NCBI GenBank assembly: GCA_016194705.1
Contig: JACQAZ010000027.1
Location: 1-33,921, forward strand
Source: Elusimicrobiota bacterium
Lineage (GTDB): Bacteria; Elusimicrobiota; Elusimicrobia; UBA1565; UBA9628
Direction of reading: 5' to 3'
Length of the DNA stretch: 33,921 nt
Below, piece after piece: positions 31,601 to 33,921 of this stretch (positions within the stretch are counted from its first letter, which is position 1; each line of letters begins with the position of its first letter). The position numbers and the translations under genes are program-made. Below the pieces are notes generated by a model. That model searched no databases. It worked only from the letters and a program-made list of their open reading frames with translations, and was not told the DNA's origin.

Positions 31601-33921
31601 CAGGCGCAGAGTGGCGCTGCTCACTCCCGAGCCGAGGTCCGAGTAGAAAGCGCCGATCGCCGGCGTGGGGACCTCCACTGTGAACACGGCGCCGCCGTCG
31701 TTGGGCGCGAGAATGAGGCTAGGCGGCGTCGCGTCCACCGTCAACACGCTGCTGCGCGCCGCCTCCGCGTTGCCCACGAGGTCCACGCTGTAGAATTGGA
31801 TCGTATGCGTGCTGTCGGCCGCGAGGGTGAAGGCGCCAGCATAAAGGAAGAAGGAGCCCGAATCCACGGCCACAAAGCTCTGGCCCACTCCCGAAGCGTC
31901 ATCGGTGATGAACAGTGACAACGGCGTCGCGCTGGAGACGTAGACCGTCGCGGAGCTTAAACTGGGCGCGCCGATCACCAAAGTCGTGTGGGGCGGCGTT
32001 GTGTCAACCACCACCGAGACGACGTTGGCGAGCTCCTGGTTGCCGAGGTTGTCCTCGGAGAGATAATAGACCCTGTGCGCGCCGGCGGACAGGGCGAAGG
32101 GTCCTGCGTAGGCCTCGTTGGCGCATGTGCCGGGCGGCTGGTTCGTGTCGACGGGGACGTTCTCGCAGGCCGGCGCGAAGGGATCGGCATCCACCACGTA
32201 GAAGATCCTGTCCACGCCCGAGGCCACCCCGTTGGAGAGCGGGTCGGTGGCCGTCAGCGTCAAGGAGTCGACGGCCGATACAAAGAGGGTGCCCTGGGCG
32301 TTGGCGGTGCTCTGGCCGATGACTTGCACGGTCGTGATGGGCGGGGTGAGGTCGACGGCCACGGAAGAGGACTTGATCAGTTCCGCATGGCCGGCGAAAT
32401 CCACGCTGTAGAAGCTCACCGTGTGCAGGCCCTCGGCGGGGATGTTGAAAGCGCCCGCGTAGGCGGAGAAGGAGGTCGTGTCTATGGCAAGGAAGCTCTG
32501 TGCGATGCCGATCCCGGCGCCGTCGCCGACCATGAAGGCGTCGTCCACAGCGTTTAGGCTGAAGGTAGTCTGATCGGTGGCGTAGACCGGCGCGGAGCCG
32601 AAGCTCGGCGTTGCGACCAGCAAAGTGGTGCGCGGGGGAAGGGCGTCGATGGCGAACGTGGAACTCGCAGAGGCCGCGTTGCCGATAAAGTTGTACACCG
32701 AGGCCGTCACCGTATGGGTGCCCGCCGAGAGGGCCGAGGCCGGTACGAAGACCGCGGAAGACGCCGTCACCACGGCCTGGGACGTCACGTCCCGGCCATC
32801 GAGGGTCAGGCGCACCGACACCGCGTTGACGCCGGTGGCCGTATCGAAGTAGACTGCCGTGATGGTCGGCGTCGCTATCGCGACCGCGCTGCCGTTGACG
32901 GGGCTGAGCGTTACTACTGGCGAAGTGATGGTCGGCACGGCCGTAGAGATCGCAGGGCTCGTCAAGAAGCCGCTGTAGTCCACGAAATCCGATACCTGAT
33001 CGCCTGTGCCGCCCGGGTTGCCCGAGTGGGACGGCCCCGAAGCCGCGCCCCACCAGTTTTGGCGCGCGTTGACGGTCACGGAAGCGTCGAGGTTGTCGAC
33101 CCCGAAGCTCGCGTTGCCGGCAATCGAGCAGAGGTTGATGACGGGCTGCGAGCCCCCCTCCGCGACCACGCCCCGGAAGTTGTTGATGATCTTGACGCCC
33201 GTGATCGAGGGGTTCGAGGCGGCGAAAAGGTGTATGCCGTCAAGGGCGCTGAAGCTCACTTCCCCCGCGCTGAGCGCCGGCGAGACGCCGCGCAGCGTGA
33301 CCGCCGCGATCTGGCCGCCGAAGAGCGTGCCGTCGGACCGGTACTGCGTCCCCCCGCCGCCCGCGTAGCGGACCACCGCGTTGGTCAGCCGGCCTGCGCC
33401 GGCCGCGTTCAAGAACTGCAGGCCGACCCAGAACCCGGGCTGGGGAGGCTGTGCGGGGTTGGGACTGGCCGCGGGTGCTGCTGCCAGGTCGTAGGCCGAG
33501 GTGAAGGTGACCGGCGCGTTGGGGGTCCCCGAGGCGGTGAGAGCGCCGTAGACGGCCAGCGCCGTGCTGGGGACGAACTTGACCACCGTGCCTGGGCCGA
33601 CGGTCAAAGCCGCCGCCGAGGACACGACCACATCGGCTTCCTCGACGACGAAGGGGAAGAAGCCGGTCCAGGCGCCCGAGTAGTCCATCCGGCCGCCTTT
33701 GACGTAGATCGCGTGAACGGTGTTGCCGTTGCTGGGGCTGTCGACCTCGAGCACGTTGCCGCCGAGGTCGACGGGGAACACGTTGGGGTTGATGCGGATG
33801 GGGGCACCTTGGTTGTTGCCGTTGTTGCCGTAGTTGCTGAAGCGGTCGCCCTTGAGGTAGAGGTTTCCTTGCGGCAGGGCGACCGCGTTGAGGCCGTCGA
33901 GCAGGTGGCTCGACACGCGGA
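16316..33921 (-). CDS. Giant repeat surface protein (beta-helix, OmpL47, Fn3, propeller, NHL, sorting domain), 5' partial
   Basis: An open frame of at least 5,868 codons that continues past the right edge. The GTG at 33914-33916 is a valine inside a repeat, not the start. In protein order the visible part has a beta-helix module, about 14 OmpL47/Ig repeats, a beta-helix array, about 10 more OmpL47/Ig repeats, an Fn3 domain, a propeller-like region, about 8 OmpL47/Ig-like repeats, NHL repeats, a ZU5-like region and a C-terminal sorting-type domain; each has its own entry. The typical OmpL47 unit runs PP-x-TTL, then AxD, the sequence GT(F/H)xLxxG, and YSVDxxGNxE. Such architecture implies a very long, rigid adhesin or surface fibre. 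No catalytic motif is seen. It shares an operon with the PorV-like gene. Confidence 0.85.
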   Translation of the reverse strand, partial: RVSSHLLDGLNAVALPQGNLYLKGDRFSNYGNNGNNQGAPIRINPNVFPVDLGGNVLEVDSPSNGNTVHAIYVKGGRMDYSGAWTGFFPFVVEEADVVVSSAAALTVGPGTVVKFVPSTALAVYGALTASGTPNAPVTFTSAYDLAAAPAASPNPAQPPQPGFWVGLQFLNAAGAGRLTNAVVRYAGGGGTQYRSDGTLFGGQIAAVTLRGVSPALSAGEVSFSALDGIHLFAASNPSITGVKIINNFRGVVAEGGSQPVINLCSIAGNASFGVDNLDASVTVNARQNWWGAASGPSHSGNPGGTGDQVSDFVDYSGFLTSPAISTAVPTITSPVVTLSPVNGSAVAIATPTITAVYFDTATGVNAVSVRLTLDGRDVTSQAVVTASSAVFVPASALSAGTHTVTASVYNFIGNAASASSTFAIDALPPRTTLLVATPSFGSAPVYATDQTTFSLNAVDDAFMVGDGAGIGIAQSFLAIDTTSFSAYAGAFNIPAEGLHTVSFYSVDFAGHAELIKSSSVAVDLTPPITTVQVIGQSTANAQGTLFVSAVDSLTLTATDPLSNGVASGVDRIFYVVDADPFAPACENVPVDTNQPPGTCANEAYAGPFALSAGAHRVYYLSEDNLGNQELANVVSVVVDTTPPHTTLVIGAPSLSSATVYVSSATPLSLFITDDASGVGQSFVAVDSGSFFLYAGAFTLAADSTHTIQFYSVDLVGNAEAARSSVLTVDATPPSLILAPNDGGAVFTVEVPTPAIGAFYSDLGSGVSSATLRLTLDGLDVTAQAVVTGSSAVFIPSPRMSLGSHTVTAAVADKVVNVAFVSSTFIIDDFPPVTTLTVGAPQSSSGTRLFIATSTPLGFTVNKPAQTFFALDAGAFTLFAGTFTLVAGGTHTLAFYSVDVAGYAEPALSRSLTLDAGPPLTQLLDAEAVAVDTGPRVANGRTVFHLIAQDSSPIRSASDGATTYFRIDPGTSTPFQISTRSFSLAAGRHVVEAYSVDRVANQEAPRQFSILIDTIPPVTTLSFVTPPFIDASSRTFISSGDAVVLFAADPVSSGVVSGVFLTGYQIDGIPALYTVPFKMAPGAHSVIYQSFDRAGNVEVERSTSIIVDNLAPRTVMLFGFPQFGVAPIYVTTTTSLALNAVDDAGIVGDGIGSGVVGTFISTGSSPFALYSGTFTLSVQGPFPIHFYSVDALGNREETRSPLVVLDVIAPVTLLLVNGAAVSSTSVSLVSTDTLSLAASDLGSGVATTFLSIDGGPALVYASTFSLVPGNHTLSFQSRDNIGNVESLNFVVAAVHTTPPSLTLQPVDRSTITTPTPNIIAVYASGGLPINPASVRLTLDGVDVTTLSVVTTSLAAFTPRSALSQGTHTVTAFVADTVGDAASATAVFTFIAPPFTQLVIGTARAGEGFVFIASATPLGFTTSEPARTFYSIDGGSFTLFSASFTIPSEGSHTVLYYSVDSAGLAEPPRENAVGVDATPPVTTAIPAGGILAATATVSLAAQDPLVNGVASGVARTFYAVDGGPQVLYVSSFTLSTGTHNLAYFSVDRVQNAEASHQTSFLVLADTTPPVSTLAVSAPSYFGFVSTATRFTLSAADPVTGGPVSGVAITSYSINGGPFVSSPLAFGLSGPEGPYAISYQSVDRAGNVEVLRSTAVVLDQTPPATALRFSGSSSFDEQGNPIVTPSTFLSFAASDAGSGSASGLFETLYQVDGGAATVYTQPFTLSTGTHVLSYYSIDNVQNFEPAHSLLITSTSSIVMSSTTVNGTITTDTHWRIAGSPFIVKGGNLTVGAGATLTIDPGVVVKFNLVNELLSLTVEGVLVASGTPSAPVYFTSILDESVAPGVTPNIFAPPDRGNWIGLRLKNASTPSTLNNTIIRYAGAASTAAVLVGGISPVFTGGEVSFSAGDGITLGPGSGSLSLSGVNVANNLGHGLNAEALVQGYLYLKNDRFGGNNGIAGAGAAVRINPDVFPVDLGGNALDGGNTVNGISVKAGTMHFSGVWTNLFPWIIDGDFVIGTGTTNVTLTITSGTVVKTVNAIGVRDQLVVQGTPLAPVTFTSREDQTGSLTEFNVANAPASGQWVGLQFLNPASASTLDHFIVRYAGGPGSQYRPDGTAFFGTIASVRVVGASPVLSNGEVSRGGANFTFPGGDGIRLEAGASSLSLFNVYVSSHFLDGLNAVALPQGSLFLKGDRFSNFGNNGNNAGAAIRINPNVFPVDLGGNVLEPVLPTNGNVVNAIYVRGGRMDYSGAWTSFFPFYVKEADLVVSSAAALTITSGTVVKFDPVALAVYGVLNASGTPSAPVTFTSPYDLAAAPAASPNPAQPPQPGNWVGLQFLNPSTPSSLNNANIRYAGGLGAQYRPDGTTIPGNPSIASVRVVGVSPVFNGGEVSRGNIDGIRLEAGASSLSLTGVTVSSHVLDGLNAVALPQGSLFLKGDRFSNFGNNGNNAGAAIRINPNVFPVDLGGNVLEPVLPTNGNVVNAIYVRGGQMDFSGSWTSFFPFYVKEASVVVSSAAALTITSGTVVKFDPVALAVYGVLSASGTPSAPVTFTSAYDLAAAPAASPNPAQPPQPGNWVGMQFLNPSTPSSLNNANIRYAGGFGAQYRPDGTLVGGTIASVRVVGVSPVITGGEISLGDLDGIRLEAGASSLSLFGVHVSSHLLDGLNASALPRGSLNLKDDRFSNYGNNGSNAGAPIRINPNVFPVDLGGNVLEVDSPSNGNTVHAIYVKGGRMDYSGAWTGFFPFVVEETDVVVSSAAALTVGPGTVVKFVPSTALAVYGVLTASGTPNAPVTFTSAYDLAAAPAASPNPAQPPQPGFWTGLQFLNAAGAGRLTNAVVRYAGGGGTQYRTDGTLFGGQIAAVTMRSVSPAISAGEVSFSALDGIHLFAASNPSITGVNIVNNFRGVVTEGGSQPVINFCSIAGNASFGVDNLDAGVTVNARQDWWGQASGPTHSGNPGGTGDRASDFVDYGGFLASPPAFGATVRIAEAPYTGSRTVDVLLNADVSVQLRLSEDPALAGAPLLPFRQIEPFTLSVGDGPKTVYVQFLSPAGSSQTLAAQTALDMTPPATQLSVVAASTATTMQGALLVTGDALFTLTAVDPLSSGTASGVDTIFYFIDVDPTSDACFATPLDLTKPAGTCANPDYAVPFQLSIGTHTLYFFAEDNVGNQEAVNVASVTVRVPDVLPPRTTLGVGTPSFGSSPVFVTDQTTFSLSAVDDALVVGDAAGVGTARTDVAVDTAAFSVYAGTFSISEEGLHAIFFRSADLAGNTEVTHSSVAAVDLTAPITTLEAAGASTITAAGILFTSSGALLSLFSTDPMAAGVASGVDTIFYLIDADPFAPACENLPVDMNQPPGTCANEVYTRPFSLSVAAHTLYFLAEDNVGNQEVVNVIQVTADLLPPRTSLSIGSPQFGANPVYVSTSTPLTLAVVDDLRAPGDGLGSGLDQSFVAVDSGPFAVYGGTIALASPGLHVVRFYSLDLVGNVEIAQSTQVAIDAAPPVLTLTPVDGSTVTTSTPSITAVYFDTGTGINTASFRLFLDGVDVTTRAAVSASSAGFTPATALAQGAHILRASIADNVGNTAFAASSFIVDSMPPTTTLVIGAPRFSTATAVFIATSTPLGFAVDKPAQTSYAVDNGSFTVFTGTFTLAFEGRRLIRFFSVDPVGLTEAVRSSTVTVDATAPVTTLAVDRISVSSASISIVSTDTLSLSASDLGSGVATTFLSIDGGAPQVQASTFSLVPGTHTVAFQSLDNVGNLEALKTIFATVTTPDLTAPSLTLTPAGGATVFTATPTIAAVYFDTGTGVNAATFRLNLDAVDVTTNSMVTASSAVFVPSAALSQGTHTAAASVADFAGNVAYATSTFIVDTMPPLTTLVIGDPKFSTATAVFIATGTPLGFTVSKPAVTRYAVDNGTFTVFTASFTLTAEGVHVIGYYSVDVAGLAEAVRSSTITVDATAPATSLQALGPSSTDSQGDLVILTTTPLSLSASDAGSGVARTLFSIDGASTAVYAAPFLLVIGSHSVAYASSDNVGNQEAVHTASVVVFAAASGSGGGTPGAVTVVARDSSSLTVSWDSNGNPSGTVYSVGWGTAPADGSCISGDVFQHILLASTTTALIPGLLAGTTYVIDICNPAVSSGSACDTNIVAVTGLDGPEAPPPFTTCGTGGGVSGLAIGVNPLGAIWEVVRKSDQQGNDALVLKKFSPDGTVFKSSTSLPSAVQKANWSLRFDPSGNVYAVGTSSTPQGSGDLTVYQVSPQGVLLSSVAFHAGVLGNSLTFDASGDIWIAGALQAGSFKNNTAQFQLALWRYCFHTGTLSLMATYNRGNNADVGFGVRVATAIVWVAGYSAATSMGAGGALDLALWGFDASSGTLIKGPYFVPNVLPNGIPQGDTGLKLELAGGDLHVAGSRQSGGSTQVGFYQFDQNGNLLLSRAWTPASNFMPTVNGIAVGNLGFINAAGLVRTSTGSMLGVWRYGQDGSFLGAFTDLAAPGGAHGIAFSSDTSGALLAVEGSGAPYHFFFNANLAGTDVLLSSAAPVNADVLPPRTTLVVGTPVFSSTTLYTTDDTTFSLTAVDDRSIVGDAAGVGVAQTFVAIDTTTFSVYAGTFSITTEGSHSIRFYSVDSAGHAEVVHSSAVAVDLTPPITSSQIQGSSATDAQGILNVSSTTTLALSATDPVSNGVASGVGTIFFVIDNDPFSPTCMAVPLDQNAPAGTCANEAYAGAFTLALGTHTVYFFSEDNVGNQETVHVASITVDGLPPRTSLTIGSPQFGTNPVYVSTATPLALQAVDDRAAIGDGLGIGVASTFIAVDSTAFSLYGGTFTLATQGTHAIGFYSVDALGNTESARNASVALDSAAPVTKLLVDGMAVSSTTIAIISTDTLSLAASDLGSGVATTFLSIDGGAQQVYASTFSLAFGTHTVAFQSRDNVGNLEALSSIFAIVRSTDTTPPVTTAHIGAPFFVAQDSTQYVSPASSITFTAVDPPNLDGGAGTGVARIEVSVDSAPFAIYAATVTLIEGRHFIQFRAVDNAGNVEIAHALSLRSDATAPVTSLNFSSPPFVDASSQTYIAGANALSFTALDPLVNNVASGVAFSEFRLDASTPAAPFSRYASSFTLAEGLHSLDARSQDNVGNQETTKTFQVRVDTTPPQTALAVGQPQALLPDNTLLVSSRTPFSLSAIDPVSNGVASGVSQTQYQINGGSFAVYGASFTLSAPDGSVVLSFQSRDNVGNQEILKSSMVVLDSTPPQVVLLCPGPQGFCSVVKGAFPVVGSVSDEHLASWRLEYAPGQNAVSGFVFIASGTAAVSSNILGTWDASSLSSWQTLRLSAADLVSNMASISQNVFVGDSAVLLNVAHDLKQPQGAVVDAAGSIYVADSGDNRIAVFTSTGGLVAIFDGTKKALGLALKKPAAVAVDPAGNIYIADTDGQRALKVSPSGDVLLTLSMLGHPKGIALDGSGSIYVSDTNNSQVKKFNAVGDLLQTFSLPGSQPTGIALDAALNLYVADPSGNQVAVFSSSGALARTLSYGLGLSSPTGVAADPAGNCVVIADSGNNRLVKIDRLGGVNLVYGSSSVFNQPMGAAFDAVGNLMVADRFNDRVVKLGPPSAGAMSTMALGASAAAAPSRATVVVRRALGGIVARQDHAAVVIAPQSLAQDTLVTVSSAVFHSQAEESAKTAQMAAKGLKGAGLAVEYGPEGTQFLAPATIILPYDPQLVAAYGMVEPDLKVHYWNPAAGDWQALDSTVDPIDHTVSALTTHFSLYQVLGQVHAQAASTAASDFHFVDLYAFPNPVRGHRVVTIRVQVGLADEVDVSVYDVSGKIVHQGTFGAPQIVDDGNGKGPQYSYDYSWDAGSVGSGVYVFAVTAKKGGVSPIRKVGKVGVIH
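16670..17090 (-). other. ZU5-like region of the giant protein
   Basis: Preceding the sorting domain is a strand-rich stretch with AVVIAPQSLAQDTLVTVSS, LAVEYGPEGTQF, ATIILPYD and ending STVDPIDHTVSALTTHFS. The order of a P-x-G-(A/S)-L-type opening, the G-P-x-G-x-x-F-x-x-P-A motif and the final T-T-H-F-S resembles ZU5-type domains of bacterial surface proteins. Confidence 0.5.
17150..17915 (-). other. NHL repeat beta-propeller of the giant protein
   Basis: Six consecutive units of NHL type with the recurring pattern P-x-G-x-A-x-D-x-x-G-x-(I/L)-Y-(V/I)-(A/S)-D-(S/T)-x-x-x-(R/Q)-(V/L)-x-K/V-F can be counted (for example GSIYVADSGDNRIAVF, GNIYIADTDGQRALKV, GSIYVSDTNNSQVKKF). Six units would make a closed propeller, a ligand- or protein-binding platform near the C-terminus. 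Confidence 0.75.
17930..20340 (-). repeat. OmpL47/Ig-like repeat block 3 of the giant protein
   Basis: Seven OmpL47-type units of about 80-105 residues each, opening with PPRTTL, PPITSS, PPRTSL, APVTKL, PPVTTA, APVTSL and PPQTAL, plus one divergent Ig-like unit (PPQVVLLCPGPQG) before the NHL propeller. Each OmpL47 unit closes with a Y/F-x-S-x-D-x-x-G-N-x-E motif. The second unit has two cysteines. Confidence 0.75.
20345..21440 (-). other. Beta-propeller-like (SBBP-type) region of the giant protein
   Basis: About 360 residues of repeated strands with blades such as ANWSLRFDPSGNVYAVGTS, NSLTFDASGDIWIAGAL and VNGIAVGNLGFINAAGL. The D-x-x-G-(N/D)-(V/I)-(Y/W)-x-x-G core resembles SBBP-type propellers. 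It interrupts the OmpL47 blocks and is preceded by the Fn3 domain. Confidence 0.6.
21441..21790 (-). other. Fibronectin type III domain of the giant protein
   Basis: GAVTVVARDSSSLTVSWD, then TVYSVGWGT, TTTALIPGLLAGTTYVIDI and a closing VAVTGL stretch follow the order of Fn3 strands (S-L-x-V-x-W, then L-x-x-G-T-x-Y). The four cysteines in the domain (in GSC, DIC, SAC and the following TTCG) may form disulphides in the exported protein. Confidence 0.65.
21800..24990 (-). repeat. OmpL47/Ig-like repeat block 2 of the giant protein
   Basis: About ten repeats: OmpL47-type (PPATQL, PPRTTL, APITTL, PPRTSL, PPTTTL, APVTTL, PPLTTL, APATSL) interleaved with two Ig-like units that open PPVLTLTPVDGST and APSLTLTPAGGAT and contain RLFLDGVDVT/RLNLDAVDVT. 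Two of the OmpL47 units carry cysteine pairs (DPTSDAC...AGTC and DPFAPAC...PGTC). Confidence 0.75.
24990..28660 (-). repeat. Beta-helix tandem array of the giant protein
   Basis: Four or more units of about 244 residues (0.73 kb) each, carrying G-L-N-A-x-A-L-P-x-G, K-x-D-R-F-S-N, R-I-N-P-N-V-F-P-V-D-L-G-G, then F-P-F-x-V-x-E, G-T-V-V-K-F, Y-A-G-G and G-I-R-L-E-A-G. A conserved landmark on the plus strand (GAA(G/C)CGGTCG) recurs at about 25890, 26613, 27346 and 28078. The array ends with a W-W-G-x-x-S-G-P cap near 25080. The fold is right-handed parallel beta-helix. Confidence 0.8.
28660..32940 (-). repeat. OmpL47/Ig-like repeat block 1 of the giant protein
   Basis: About 14 repeats plus a leading Ig-like unit (LSPVNGSAVAIATPTITAVYFDT). 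OmpL47-type units open with PPRTTL, PPITTV, PPHTTL, PPVTTL, PPLTQL and similar; Ig-like units open PPSLILAPNDGGA and PPSLTLQPVDRST and carry RLTLDG(L/V)DVT. The unit at about 32070-32330 has a cysteine pair. Confidence 0.75.
32940..33921 (-). repeat. First beta-helix module visible in the giant protein
   Basis: It begins inside a unit at the window edge (SSHLLDGLNAVALPQG), runs through RINPNVFPVDLGG and GTVVKFVPSTALAVYG and ends with the cap W-W-G-A-A-S-G-P and VDYSGFL. At DNA level it is colinear with 25009-25971 at a constant offset of 7950 bp. Confidence 0.8.

Noticed and set aside
33914..33916. GTG as start of the giant gene
   Set aside because: The valine falls inside a beta-helix repeat (V-S-S-H-L-L-D-G) seen in the other units, and the frame is open to the edge.
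1..33921. tRNA, rRNA or riboswitch
   Set aside because: No stretch showed a recognisable tRNA, rRNA or riboswitch signature by eye; a covariance-model search would be needed to exclude small RNAs.

Overview
The window suggests an uncultured Gram-negative bacterium, most plausibly Elusimicrobiota or a similar lineage. The clues are an enormous repeat-built surface protein with a C-terminal sorting-type domain sitting directly upstream of a PorV/PorQ-type outer-membrane barrel gene, plus IS91-type elements that carry their own tyrosine recombinase. The taxon is an inference from gene content; no rRNA or other marker is present.

Left part (1-8100) is accessory DNA. The window opens with the first codons of an IS-associated integrase running off the left edge (minus strand), then a frameshifted remnant of a Xer-like recombinase. 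Next come a secreted parallel beta-helix protein fused to a zinc metalloprotease domain (587-4084) and a small exported helical-repeat protein (4092-4742). An orphan IS21-like end follows. Then a minus-strand block holds two tandem tyrosine recombinases (B 7087-8010, A 6075-7007) and, behind A, two tightly coupled genes: a DUF6998-like protein and a membrane-anchored DUF2726 protein. A perfect 40-bp inverted repeat stands just upstream of both the recombinase remnant (218-257) and recombinase A (7019-7058), although the coding regions behind them have diverged strongly.

Middle (8100-15400): an IS91-like element (integrase 8202-9065, HUH transposase 9082-10335, structured right end to about 10704) lies against the 3' end of a minus-strand ABC transporter operon (ATPase 12272-13150, permease 10776-12275). 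Upstream of that operon is a third Xer-like recombinase (C 13295-14224) with a clear promoter and a near-palindromic site related to the ones at the left. A two-TM protein with a possible PKD-like domain (14440-15276) follows.

Right part (15391-33921): a PorV/PorQ-like barrel gene and, 7 nt upstream in the same operon, the 3' part of a giant gene (at least 5,868 codons, its 5' end beyond the window). The protein alternates beta-helix modules with about thirty OmpL47/Ig-like repeats, then carries an Fn3 domain, a beta-propeller-like region, more OmpL47 repeats, NHL repeats, a ZU5-like region and a C-terminal FlgD/T9SS-type domain. The gene contains long DNA-level duplications.

The most interesting pattern is a set of related recombinase genes, each at the head of a different cargo (DUF6998 + DUF2726; ABC transporter), three of them (one degenerate) preceded by versions of the same short near-palindromic site. 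This may be a recombinase-headed cassette system. The second is the coupling of a giant repeat protein to a PorV-like partner.
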